DNA from: Solibacillus sp. FSL H8-0538 | GTDB lineage: Bacteria; Bacillota; Bacilli; Bacillales_A; Planococcaceae | NCBI RefSeq assembly: GCF_038003525.1 | Contig: NZ_JBBOPI010000001.1 | Span: 859,001-923,000 of the forward strand | Direction: 5' to 3' | DNA length: 64,000 nucleotides | Notes under the pieces: model-generated | What the model was told of the DNA's origin: nothing | The model's input: the letters and a program-made list of their open reading frames with translations, nothing else | Database searches by the model: none | Part shown: positions 45,469 through 54,758 of the stretch, one piece after another | Layout of the letters: each line of letters opens with the position of its first letter | Numbering within the stretch: the stretch's first letter is position 1 | Translations under genes and position numbers: made by a program

Positions 45469-45966
45469 CTATTGAATGCGAATTGCTGCCACACTTTTAA
45501 TTGGATTTTCAACATTTGAACCATCTGCGAATAGAATGTGCACGGGACCATCCTCTACAAGGGGCTTGCCATCTTGGCTATATTTAAAAATAATTGTAGA
45601 CGCTTCTTCAATTGAAAATACATGTTCCGTGCCATCTTGACACTCAAACACAACCTCTGTAGCTGTAGGTAAGATTTGTGCATTGTTTAAGAATGGTTTA
45701 ATCTCGATGCCGAATGTACCGGTCAACAGCCCTTTGCGATCGAATTTACGCTCTGTTTTTAAAGTTGGAGGGAAAGTAGCGCCTTCCATTATTTCACGTG
45801 ACCAATGTGCACCCATTTCTCGTAAATATTTTTCGTCTTCTACCACTTCTTTTGTTGAAGTGAAATATGTAGTAAGATCGAGTTTACGATCGTCGAAAAT
45901 CCAAACTGTTGGATCTAAAGTTAATTGATATGTGACAGCACCTTTAATTGGAATAATTGTTTCCAT
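45469..45966 (-). CDS. Conserved protein of unknown function, 165 aa
   Basis: Begins METIIPIKGAVTYQLTLDP and contains VWIFDDRKLDLTTYF and FGIEIKPFLNNAQILPTATE. No signal peptide or membrane helix. I have a weak memory of related Bacillales proteins under various labels, including peptidyl-prolyl isomerase, but see no motif that proves it. GAGGAGGA lies upstream of the ATG; it is cotranscribed with ylaI. Confidence 0.8.
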   Translation of the reverse strand: METIIPIKGAVTYQLTLDPTVWIFDDRKLDLTTYFTSTKEVVEDEKYLREMGAHWSREIMEGATFPPTLKTERKFDRKGLLTGTFGIEIKPFLNNAQILPTATEVVFECQDGTEHVFSIEEASTIIFKYSQDGKPLVEDGPVHILFADGSNVENPIKSVAAIRIQ

Positions 45967-46285
45967 TGTAACGCAGTCCTCCTCATTTAATTCTCGTCTT
46001 TCATTATAACGTCACTTGAAACAATTAATAAAGTGAAACTTTGCTCGATGTTGTTTGACCTAGTAGAAGTTGGATCAATAGGACTTTTAGGGACAGTTGA
46101 TTTTACTTTAAGTACCATCTATTCACCGAAAGTTCTTAGGGGGAAATTCTACTGTCCCATAATGCGGGGAAAGAATTATAATTGAATTAGGATAATTCAT
46201 ACAAAGACACTTGCAATTTTACTTGCAAAAAGATAAACTTTATTAAGATAGAATCGAAGAAATATCAAATAATGGGGGCGTCCTC

Positions 46286-46567
46286 ATGGATACGAAATCA
46301 CAAGCTTCCTTTCAGGAAAAAGCTTTAGAGTTATTGTCAGTTGATGCAGACAAAATTGCTCGACTAATTAGAGTTCAAATGGATAATTTGACTATGCCGT
46401 CATGTCCATTATATGAAGAAGTGTTGGATACACAAATGTTTGGCTTATCACGTGAAATAGATTTTGCTGTTAAGTTAGGATTAATTGAACGTGAGCAAGG
46501 GAAGGGAATTCTTGATTCATTAGAGAAAGAACTATCTTTATTGCATGAAGCGTATACAGACAAATAA
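46286..46567 (+). CDS. ylaN: YlaN (UPF0358), iron-related partner of Fur
   Basis: A 93-aa all-helical protein with the family blocks [20 protein letters not shown] and [20 protein letters not shown]. YlaN is needed for growth in low iron in B. subtilis and S. aureus and has been shown to bind Fe(II) and relieve Fur repression. Located before ftsW as in B. subtilis. GGGGGCG ribosome site upstream of ATG. Confidence 0.94.
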   Translation: MDTKSQASFQEKALELLSVDADKIARLIRVQMDNLTMPSCPLYEEVLDTQMFGLSREIDFAVKLGLIEREQGKGILDSLEKELSLLHEAYTDK

Positions 46568-46569
46568 AA

Positions 46570-46606
46570 GAAAACTCAAACGCCGTGCGCGATTTGGGTT
46601 TTTTTT
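46570..46606 (+). terminator. Terminator after ylaN
   Basis: Imperfect stem AAACTCAAACGC / GCGATTTGGGTTT with T8. Confidence 0.7.
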
Positions 46607-46625
46607 CTAGAATGAGGTTTAGTAA

Positions 46626-47840
46626 ATGAAAAAATATTTCGCGCTATATTTCCGGAACTTCGACTATCCTTTGTTTTTTACATATATATTTTTATGTATT
46701 TTCGGATTAGTAATGATTTATAGTTCCAGTATGATGGTAGCAATCGTGTATGAAGAAGAAAGTCCAGATTACTTTTACAAAAAACAGTTATTAAATTTAC
46801 TATTTGTAGCAGCACCATTGTTTGTCATCGCGGCAATTATGCCGTACCGAAGATTAAGTAATAAGTATTTACTTGGTTTCTTAATGATCGTTATGATTGT
46901 GCTAGAAATATGGTTGACAATTGATGGAATTGGTAAAGAACAAACCGGTTCCAAAAGTTGGATTAATCTTTTTGGTTTAACAACGTTTCAGCCATCCGAA
47001 TATGCGAAGTTATTTGTCATTGTGTATTTCGCAGGGTCCTTTTATAAAAAAAGTCTGAAAAAAGATTCGATTCAGTCATTAACGGCCGAAGATATTAAAT
47101 TTCCAATTTTTATATGGTTGTTAATTTTAGGTTGTGTATCGCTGGAAACCGATATTGGTGCAGTAGGTATTATCTTCGTCATTGCGATGTCTGTTGTATT
47201 TGCAAGTGGCATGGAGGGGAGTGCGCTACGCCGATTAGTGACAACTATAGGAGGCTTTGGGGCTTTAGTTGTCGGCGTGTTATTGCTTATAAAGCGTGAT
47301 TCCATTTTCAATGAGAGTCGTTTAGGGCGTTTTACATCGTATCGAAATCCGTTTGAATATTCTGATGGATCGGGTCACCAAGTTATTAATGGCTATTATG
47401 CGATTGGTTCAGGTGGCTTAGAAGGAAAGGGCTTAGGTCAATCTGTTCAAAAACTTGGGTATTTACCAGAGCCCCAAACGGATTTTATTATGGCTATTAT
47501 TGCAGAAGAGCTAGGTTTACTTGGTGTGTCCATCGTTATATTTGGTCTAGGGTTTATTGTGCTACGCGGTTTTTGGATCGCAATGGTTACAAAAGACCCG
47601 TTAGCGCGTATGCTTGCTACGGGCATTTCTACTTGGATAGGGTTACAAACATTTATTAACCTCGGTGGTTTGTCGGGAATTATCCCGTTAACTGGAGTAA
47701 CGCTACCTTTTATTAGTTATGGCGGTACTTCTATAGTATTACTTTCTCTAGCAATTGGGATACTTATTAACGTTTCCACTAACTACAAATTAGAAAAAAA
47801 AAGTTATAGGGAGTTGAGAAGAAATGAAGTCAATCAATAA
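46626..47840 (+). CDS. ftsW: Peptidoglycan glycosyltransferase FtsW (SEDS family)
   Basis: A 404-aa polytopic membrane protein with about ten helices. SEDS signatures: DIGAVGI, NPFEYSDGSGHQVINGYYAIGSGG with GKGLGQS, LPEPQTDFIMAIIAEELG and PLTGVTLPFISYGGTS near the end. It polymerises glycan from lipid II at the division septum together with a class B PBP. Its end overlaps the start of pyc by 17 bases, the usual ftsW-pycA arrangement of Bacillales. Confidence 0.95.
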   Translation: MKKYFALYFRNFDYPLFFTYIFLCIFGLVMIYSSSMMVAIVYEEESPDYFYKKQLLNLLFVAAPLFVIAAIMPYRRLSNKYLLGFLMIVMIVLEIWLTIDGIGKEQTGSKSWINLFGLTTFQPSEYAKLFVIVYFAGSFYKKSLKKDSIQSLTAEDIKFPIFIWLLILGCVSLETDIGAVGIIFVIAMSVVFASGMEGSALRRLVTTIGGFGALVVGVLLLIKRDSIFNESRLGRFTSYRNPFEYSDGSGHQVINGYYAIGSGGLEGKGLGQSVQKLGYLPEPQTDFIMAIIAEELGLLGVSIVIFGLGFIVLRGFWIAMVTKDPLARMLATGISTWIGLQTFINLGGLSGIIPLTGVTLPFISYGGTSIVLLSLAIGILINVSTNYKLEKKSYRELRRNEVNQ

Positions 47841-50800
47841 AATTTTAGTTGCAAACCGTGGGGAAATTGCCATCCGTATTTTCCGTGCGTGTAATGAGTT
47901 ACATATTAAGACAGTTGCTATTTATTCGCGGGAAGATAGTGGTGCATACCATCGCTATAAAGCAGATGAAGCTTATCTAGTCGGAGTGGGTAAAAAACCA
48001 ATCGATGCGTATTTAGATATTGAAGGAATCATTTCTATTGCAAAAGACGCTCAAGTTGATGCAATCCATCCAGGTTACGGATTTTTATCTGAAAATGTTG
48101 ACTTTGCACGTCGATGTGAGGAAGAAGGCATTCAATTTATTGGACCAACATCTGCGCACTTAGACATGTTTGGGGATAAAGTAAAAGCGCGTGAACAAGC
48201 AATTCGTGCGGATATTCCAGTTATTCCTGGTACAGACGGCCCTGTAGCCAATATTGAAGAAGTTGAAGAATTTGGTGAAAAAAATGGCTATCCAATTATG
48301 ATTAAAGCCGCATTAGGCGGTGGTGGTCGTGGTATGCGTATGGTGCAAAAACCTGAAGAGTTAGCCTCAGCATATGAACGCGCGAAATCAGAAGCAAAAG
48401 CTGCTTTCGGTTCAGATGAAGTGTATGTTGAAAAATGTATAGTGAAGCCAAAGCATATTGAAGTTCAAATTTTAGGGGATACAGAAGGAAATATTATACA
48501 CCTTTATGAGCGTGACTGTTCAATTCAGCGCCGCCATCAAAAAGTAGTAGAAATTGCTCCTTCAAATTCCATTTCAAATGATTTACGTAATCGTATTTGT
48601 GACGCAGCTGTGAAGCTTATGAGTAATGTGAATTATATAAATGCAGGGACAGTAGAGTTTTTAGTGACTGACGATGAATTTTATTTCATCGAAGTAAATC
48701 CTCGTATTCAAGTAGAGCACACTATTACTGAAATGATTACAGGGATTGACATTGTACATGCGCAAATTAAAGTCGCGCAAGGGCTTGGACTACATTCAAA
48801 AGAAGTTGGTATCCCAGCACAGGGAAATATTCCGTTATTTGGTTTTGCGATTCAATCGCGGGTAACGACAGAAGATCCGAAAAATGACTTTATGCCAGAT
48901 GCAGGTAAATTAATGGTATACCGTTCAAGCGGTGGGTTTGGCGTACGATTAGATGCAGGTAATGGTTTCCAGGGTGCGGTTGTAACTCCTTACTATGATT
49001 CATTACTTGTAAAAATCTCAACTTGGGGTATGACGTTTGCTGAAGCAGCAGCGAAAATGGACCGTAACTTACGTGAGTTCCGTATTCGTGGCGTAAAAAC
49101 AAATATTCCATTCCTGGGCAATGTCGTTGTCCATGAAAAGTTTTTAAATGGTCAGTTCGATACGAGCTTTATCGATACGACGCCTGAATTATTTGAATTC
49201 TCAGAAAGAAAAGACCGTGGTACAAAACTATTAAACTATATCGGGAACGTAACAATTAACGGTTTCCCAGGTGTTGAAAAGAAAGCAAAACCAATTTTCG
49301 TACAACCAGACAAGCCAAAAATTCATTTATTAACACCACCAACACCAGGTACGAAGCAAATTTTAGATGAGCGCGGTGCAGATGGTTTAGTCGAATGGAT
49401 TAAAGCGCAGGAAGATGTACTGCTAACGGATACAACATTCCGTGATGCGCATCAATCACTGCTTGCAACACGTGTGCGCTCACAAGATATGTTCCAAATT
49501 GCAGACGAAACAGCGCGTCTAATGCATAATTACTTCTCGCTAGAAATGTGGGGCGGTGCAACATTTGACGTAGCATACCGTTTCTTAAAAGAAAACCCAT
49601 GGGCACGTTTAGAAAAATTACGTGAACAAGTACCGAACGTGCTATTCCAAATGTTATTGCGTGGAGCAAATGCAGTAGGTTACACAAACTATCCAGATAA
49701 TTTAATCCGTGAATTCATCAAAGAATCAGCTTCGTCAGGAATCGATGTATTCCGCATTTTCGACAGCTTAAACTGGATTAAAGGGATGGAAGTAGCTATT
49801 GATGAAGTTCGCAATTCAGGAAAAGTTGCAGAAGCGGCAATTTGCTATACGGGTGATATTTTAGACGATTCTCGTGCGAAATACACAGTACAGTACTACA
49901 AAGACATGGCGCGTGAGCTAGAAGCGGCAGGAGCGCATATTTTAGCAATTAAAGATATGGCAGGGCTTCTTAAACCGGAAGCAGCGTATCGTTTAATTTC
50001 AGAATTGAAGGATGCAACAAGCTTACCGATTCACTTACACACACATGATACTAGTGGTAATGGTATTTATTTATATGCAAGAGCAATCGAAGCAGGCGTA
50101 GACATTATTGATACAGCGTTAGGTTCAATGGCAGGCTTAACTTCACAACCAAGCGCAAACTCGCTTTACTATGCTATAAAAGGCTCAAAACGTGAAGTAC
50201 GTGCGGATATCGAATCACTTGAAAGCTTATCTTACTACTGGGAAGATGTACGCAAATACTACACAGACTTTGAATCAGGCATGATTAGCCCGCATTCAGA
50301 AGTGTACGTACACGAAATGCCAGGTGGTCAATATAGTAACCTACAACAGCAAGCAAAAGCAGTAGGACTAGGCGATCGCTGGGATGAAGTGAAGACAATG
50401 TACTCTACTGTCAATTTAATGTTTGGTGATGTTGTGAAAGTTACACCTTCTTCAAAAGTAGTTGGTGATATGGCCTTATTTATGGTGCAAAATGATTTAA
50501 CAGAAGACAATGTAATTGAGCGTGGTCAAACAATCGACTTCCCCGATTCAGTTATTGAGTTTTTCCAGGGTTATTTAGGACAACCTCATGGCGGATTCCC
50601 AAAAGAACTACAAGAAGTAATTTTAAAAGACCGCGAAGCGATTACAGTGCGTCCAGGTGAGTTACTAGCTCTAATTGATTTCGAGGCGTTAGAGCAAGAG
50701 TTAGAGGCTAAAATCGGCCGTAAACCGACAAACCAAGATGTATTAGCGTACGCATTATATCCAAAAGTATTCGAACAATATTCGCAAGCGGCGGAATCGT

Positions 50801-51258
50801 TCGGGGATATTTCAGTTTTAGATACGCCAACATTCCTATATGGTTTAAAACTTGGAGAAGAAATCGAAGTTGAAATCGAAAAAGGGAAAACATTAATTAT
50901 TAAATTGGTGTCTATTGGTGAATCACAACATGACGGTACACGAGTTATTTACTTTGAGTTAAATGGTCAATCTCGTGAACTTGTTATTCAAGATTTAACA
51001 GTGGAAGTGGATGGCAGTATCGCACAAAAGGCAGATCCAGCCAATCCAAACCAAATTGGTGCAACAATGCCAGGTACGGTACTAAAAGTCGTTGTGAACA
51101 AAGGAAGCTCTGTAAAGCGTGGGGATCATTTGTTAATTACGGAAGCAATGAAAATGGAAACAACGGTACAAGCACCGAAAGATGGTATTGTCAAAGAAGT
51201 ATACGCTGTAGCAGGTGACGCAATTTCAACTGGTGACCTATTAATTGAATTAGAATAA
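47824..51258 (+). CDS. pyc: Pyruvate carboxylase
   Basis: A 1144-aa biotin enzyme that makes oxaloacetate from pyruvate and bicarbonate. Order: biotin carboxylase with ATP grasp (1-450, KAALGGGGRGMRMV, EVNPRIQVEHT), carboxyltransferase (about 530-800, DTTFRDAHQSLLATRVRS, HTHDTSGNG), allosteric/tetramer region, and biotin carrier domain ending the protein (AMKMET, biotinylated Lys1110). Full length. It feeds the TCA cycle in balance with the pdh complex encoded upstream. Confidence 0.98.
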   Translation: MKSINKILVANRGEIAIRIFRACNELHIKTVAIYSREDSGAYHRYKADEAYLVGVGKKPIDAYLDIEGIISIAKDAQVDAIHPGYGFLSENVDFARRCEEEGIQFIGPTSAHLDMFGDKVKAREQAIRADIPVIPGTDGPVANIEEVEEFGEKNGYPIMIKAALGGGGRGMRMVQKPEELASAYERAKSEAKAAFGSDEVYVEKCIVKPKHIEVQILGDTEGNIIHLYERDCSIQRRHQKVVEIAPSNSISNDLRNRICDAAVKLMSNVNYINAGTVEFLVTDDEFYFIEVNPRIQVEHTITEMITGIDIVHAQIKVAQGLGLHSKEVGIPAQGNIPLFGFAIQSRVTTEDPKNDFMPDAGKLMVYRSSGGFGVRLDAGNGFQGAVVTPYYDSLLVKISTWGMTFAEAAAKMDRNLREFRIRGVKTNIPFLGNVVVHEKFLNGQFDTSFIDTTPELFEFSERKDRGTKLLNYIGNVTINGFPGVEKKAKPIFVQPDKPKIHLLTPPTPGTKQILDERGADGLVEWIKAQEDVLLTDTTFRDAHQSLLATRVRSQDMFQIADETARLMHNYFSLEMWGGATFDVAYRFLKENPWARLEKLREQVPNVLFQMLLRGANAVGYTNYPDNLIREFIKESASSGIDVFRIFDSLNWIKGMEVAIDEVRNSGKVAEAAICYTGDILDDSRAKYTVQYYKDMARELEAAGAHILAIKDMAGLLKPEAAYRLISELKDATSLPIHLHTHDTSGNGIYLYARAIEAGVDIIDTALGSMAGLTSQPSANSLYYAIKGSKREVRADIESLESLSYYWEDVRKYYTDFESGMISPHSEVYVHEMPGGQYSNLQQQAKAVGLGDRWDEVKTMYSTVNLMFGDVVKVTPSSKVVGDMALFMVQNDLTEDNVIERGQTIDFPDSVIEFFQGYLGQPHGGFPKELQEVILKDREAITVRPGELLALIDFEALEQELEAKIGRKPTNQDVLAYALYPKVFEQYSQAAESFGDISVLDTPTFLYGLKLGEEIEVEIEKGKTLIIKLVSIGESQHDGTRVIYFELNGQSRELVIQDLTVEVDGSIAQKADPANPNQIGATMPGTVLKVVVNKGSSVKRGDHLLITEAMKMETTVQAPKDGIVKEVYAVAGDAISTGDLLIELE

Positions 51259-51266
51259 TAATAGAA

Positions 51267-51296
51267 TCCGGAGGGCAAAAAGCTCTCCGGGTTTTT
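51267..51296 (+). terminator. Terminator after pyc
   Basis: Stem CCGGAGGGC / GCTCTCCGG (one wobble) with five-base loop and T5. Confidence 0.85.
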
Positions 51297-51330
51297 CATT
51301 TGATAAGAAAGTACATTATCTCAAACGAAA

Positions 51331-51372
51331 AAAAGTGAAGTCTCGTTTAATCAAGAACGAGATTTCACCTTT
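51331..51372 (-). terminator. Terminator after ctaA
   Basis: Minus-strand stem GTGAAATCTCGTT / AACGAGACTTCAC with T7. Confidence 0.85.
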
Positions 51373-51376
51373 TTAT

Positions 51377-52300
51377 TTACTTACTTCGTGATACAAGCAA
51401 AATCATGTAGCAGAGTAAACCGAATAATAATGAAATTAGCAATGAGTGCATAAGCGCAACAAACAATTGCAATTTTAGTAATACGACTAACATACCTGCT
51501 ACTACTTGTAGACAAACGATGACGAAAGCGGTAATCCAACCCCAATAGATCACGCGTTGGTTTGAATAATTTTTCACTACATGCCATGTAATATAAGCAA
51601 TCCAAATGAAAATTAACAATACTGCGAAACGATGCCCCATTTGTACCCATTCGTACATATTGTACGGAATGGCAAAAGGTTCATCATTACGACAAAAAGG
51701 CCAATCTGGACATACTAAACTAGCTTCAGTATGACGAACTAGTGCCCCTGTATAAACAACGATGTAAGAATAAAGCGTAACACCGATTGTATGCCATTTT
51801 AATTTATCGCCTATATAGATTCTATCTGCATCAAACTTTGTATCAACCTCAAAAACTATCAATGTAAGCAGTAACACCGCTGCAAAAGAAATGAGAGAAA
51901 TACCAAAATGTAATGCTAAAATAAAGTCGCCTTGTCCCCATAATACTTGTGCAGCACCAATTAATGCTTGCGCTATTAGGAAAAACATGGCTAAAAAGCC
52001 TAAAAACTTAACTTCACGAATATGTCCTAGTGAGCGCCATGTCCAAACTGTTAAAATCAGAATGAAAATAGAGACAGCACCTGTCACAACGCGGTGTGAA
52101 AATTCAATCAATACTTCAGTTGTAATTACTTTAGGAATAAGAGATCCGTTACAATCTGGCCAATTTCGACCACAGCCTAATCCACTATCTGTTTTCGTAA
52201 CGAGTGCTCCGCCTAAGAGGATAAGCAACATACCGATTGTTGCCGCAACAGCAAACCATTTTAAATATTTACTATGTTTTTGTTGCATGAATTGAGCCAC
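51377..52300 (-). CDS. ctaA: Heme A synthase CtaA
   Basis: A 307-aa membrane enzyme with eight helices that oxidises the C8 methyl of heme O to make heme A. Conserved heme-ligand histidines are in EFSHRVVTG, LHFGISL, MGHRFAVLL and ALMHSLLIS. The extracellular cysteine pairs CGRNWPDC and CPDWPFC are both present, as in Gram-positive CtaA. It is divergent from ctaB, the normal arrangement. Confidence 0.96.
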   Translation of the reverse strand: MAQFMQQKHSKYLKWFAVAATIGMLLILLGGALVTKTDSGLGCGRNWPDCNGSLIPKVITTEVLIEFSHRVVTGAVSIFILILTVWTWRSLGHIREVKFLGFLAMFFLIAQALIGAAQVLWGQGDFILALHFGISLISFAAVLLLTLIVFEVDTKFDADRIYIGDKLKWHTIGVTLYSYIVVYTGALVRHTEASLVCPDWPFCRNDEPFAIPYNMYEWVQMGHRFAVLLIFIWIAYITWHVVKNYSNQRVIYWGWITAFVIVCLQVVAGMLVVLLKLQLFVALMHSLLISLLFGLLCYMILLVSRSK

Positions 52301-52532
52301 CTACTTTGTCTATCAACATCGCTCATAAAAAGCGTCTCTAGTTTTAAATGATAGCGAATAAATGCCAAAAAGACAACTTCATTCCGGATATCCATAATAG
52401 ATGTCTCTCCTTTTTCACAAATTGTTCATAAATTCGTTCGTTAACCTTCACAATTCTAATTGGAAAATGCATTAATATATATATGTTGTTTTCTATTTCT
52501 TGCTAGTTACATGCTTTTTTACCAAACTTCAT

Positions 52533-52573
52533 CGAAATTTCACGAAACGTCTAGAAATCATAGACGAATTTCG
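52533..52573. promoter_or_regulatory. Nested inverted repeats upstream of ctaB
   Basis: Outer arms CGAAATTT and AATTTCG, inner arms CGTCTA and TAGACG around GAAATCA. They lie 50-90 bases before the ctaB start, in the ctaA-ctaB divergent gap. A protein operator is more likely than a terminator because no T-run follows. Confidence 0.4.
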
Positions 52574-52623
52574 ATATAGTTGTGATAGCGGAATATGCTT
52601 ACAAAAATGAAAGGAGAGGTAAT

Positions 52624-53541
52624 ATGTCAAACGGTCGTGCAATATCGACTGCCAGAAAAACTGAACCGGAAACGACATCTTTCTTAAAAGATTTTCTCGC
52701 ACTCATAAAGATTGGAATCGTTAATTCTAATTTAGTGACAACTTTTACCGGGATGTGGTTAGCTTTTCAGTTCACTAATGGTCACTTTCTAGAACGTTTC
52801 GATGTGGTATTATGTACAATGCTTGGAGCAGCTTTTATTATTGGTGGCTCTGGTGCTTTGAATAATTACATAGATCAAGATATCGATCCAGTTATGAAAA
52901 GAACGAAAGCAAGGCCAACAGTAACTGGCAGATTCAGGACTGTACATGTGTTGACAATTTCTCTCACGTTATTAATTGTAGGTGAAATTTTGTTATTTAC
53001 GGCATCACTCGCTGCCGGCATGTGGGGACTAGCAGGGATTTTAGCTTATGTAGTTTTGTACTCAATGTGGTCTAAAAGAAAACACGTTAGCAATACAGTG
53101 GTGGGAAGTATTTCAGGTGCAATTCCTCCGGTAATTGGTTGGGCGGCAGTTGAGCCTAATCTCGGATTTGGCGCACTTGCGTTATTTCTTATTATGTTTG
53201 CATGGCAGCCACCGCATTTTTATGCACTTGCTATGAAACGGACAGAGGAGTACCGCGCAGCAAATATTCCGATGCTCCCTGTTGTGAAGGGCTTTAAACG
53301 TACGAAAGTGTCAATGCTCTGTTGGGTACTTTCCTTACTACCTCTACCATTTCTATTATTAGAATTAGGTACAGGGTTTATTGTTTTAGCAACAGTACTT
53401 AACGTAGGGTGGCTAGTATTAGCAATTAGCGGCTTTAATACGAAAGATGATATGAAGTGGGCAAGCAAAATGTTCATATATTCCTTGAATCATATGACTA
53501 TTCTTTTTGTATCCATGATTATTTTTTCCGTATTCAGCTAA
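52624..53541 (+). CDS. ctaB: Protoheme IX farnesyltransferase (heme O synthase) CtaB
   Basis: A 305-aa UbiA-type prenyltransferase with about nine membrane helices. It adds a farnesyl group to heme B. Active-site motifs are NNYIDQDIDPVMKRTKARP and the second aspartate-rich loop around RTEEYRAANIPMLPVVKG. The start at MSNGRA is set by AAAGGAGAGG; the frame is open for 14 codons more but without support. First gene of the caa3 oxidase cluster. Confidence 0.95.
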   Translation: MSNGRAISTARKTEPETTSFLKDFLALIKIGIVNSNLVTTFTGMWLAFQFTNGHFLERFDVVLCTMLGAAFIIGGSGALNNYIDQDIDPVMKRTKARPTVTGRFRTVHVLTISLTLLIVGEILLFTASLAAGMWGLAGILAYVVLYSMWSKRKHVSNTVVGSISGAIPPVIGWAAVEPNLGFGALALFLIMFAWQPPHFYALAMKRTEEYRAANIPMLPVVKGFKRTKVSMLCWVLSLLPLPFLLLELGTGFIVLATVLNVGWLVLAISGFNTKDDMKWASKMFIYSLNHMTILFVSMIIFSVFS

Positions 53542-53645
53542 ACTAAATGCAGGAATTCTTTCTTTGATAAGAATTCACATAGATCACAACCGTAGTCCTG
53601 GTTACACATGAAAATACAACAAAGAAAGAGGGGTTTAATTAAGCT

Positions 53646-54719
53646 ATGATGAAAGGGCTTAAAAAATGGCGTTTATTCTCGCTGTTAACAGTAATGACAG
53701 TTTTCCTTTCTGCATGTGGAGAAGATTATCTTTCTACACTAAGACCAGCAGGCGCAGTAGGGAAAGAGCAACTGAACATTCTTCTGTTCACAACTGCAAT
53801 CATGACACTTGTAGTTATCGTCGTATCAGTTATCTATTTAATTGCTTTCTTTAAGTTCCGCCGTTCAAGAGTTGGCGAGAACGCAATGCCAAAGCAAGTG
53901 GAAGGTAGTCACACACTTGAAATAATTTGGACAGTAATTCCAATTATTTTATTACTTATCTTAGCTGTTCCAACTTTAAACTCTACTTATAAATTTGCAG
54001 ATGTTGCTGCAATGGACGAAGTAGACGAAGATGGAAACAAAACTGCATTGACTGTAAACGTAACTGCAAAATTATATTGGTGGGAGTTTGAGTACCCAGA
54101 ACAAGGAATTGTTACAGCACAAGAGCTTGTAGTTCCAACTGGAGAAAAAGTTTACTTCAATTTAAAAGCAGCTGACGTTAAGCACTCATTCTGGATTCCA
54201 GCTGTTGGTGGTAAAATGGATACTAACGTTGAAAACGTAAACAAATTCTATTTAGAATTCGGTAAGGAATCGAAAGACTTAAACGAAGGCGAAGGCGTAT
54301 TCTATGGTAAATGTGCTGAGCTTTGTGGTCCTTCGCATGCTTTAATGGATTTCAAAGTTAAAACTTTAGACCGTACTGCATTTGATGCATGGGTAGCTTC
54401 AATGCAAGCGACTGAAGGTCAAGTAGCTTCTAAAGAGTCTTCGGACCTAGGTGAAGCAACATTCGCTAACAGTTGCTTAGGCTGTCACGCAGTGTCTGGT
54501 GTTGGTGTTGGTGGTGCAATGGCGCCAAACTTAGCTACTTTCGGTGATCGTAACCGTGTTGCTGGTTTCTTAGATCATACAGAAGCAGAAGTAGTAAACT
54601 GGTTACAAAACTCAGACGAGTTAAAACCAGGAAACTTAATGCCCTTATACGATTCTATGTCTCAAGAAGAATTGGATGCAATTGCCAAATACTTAATGAC
54701 ACTATCAGTAGAAAAATAA
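53646..54719 (+). CDS. ctaC: Cytochrome caa3 oxidase subunit II CtaC
   Basis: A 357-aa lipoprotein. Signal peptide with lipobox FLSAC, two membrane helices (about 40-65 and 90-110), CuA domain (about 130-255, with the KCAELCGPSHALM cluster) and a C-terminal cytochrome c domain with heme motif CLGCH (near 283). The fused cytochrome c defines the caa3 type. Receives electrons from cytochrome c and passes them to CtaD. Full length. Confidence 0.97.
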   Translation: MMKGLKKWRLFSLLTVMTVFLSACGEDYLSTLRPAGAVGKEQLNILLFTTAIMTLVVIVVSVIYLIAFFKFRRSRVGENAMPKQVEGSHTLEIIWTVIPIILLLILAVPTLNSTYKFADVAAMDEVDEDGNKTALTVNVTAKLYWWEFEYPEQGIVTAQELVVPTGEKVYFNLKAADVKHSFWIPAVGGKMDTNVENVNKFYLEFGKESKDLNEGEGVFYGKCAELCGPSHALMDFKVKTLDRTAFDAWVASMQATEGQVASKESSDLGEATFANSCLGCHAVSGVGVGGAMAPNLATFGDRNRVAGFLDHTEAEVVNWLQNSDELKPGNLMPLYDSMSQEELDAIAKYLMTLSVEK

Positions 54720-54758
54720 TCTAACAATTAGATACAAACTTTGAAGGAGGTTAAAGTT

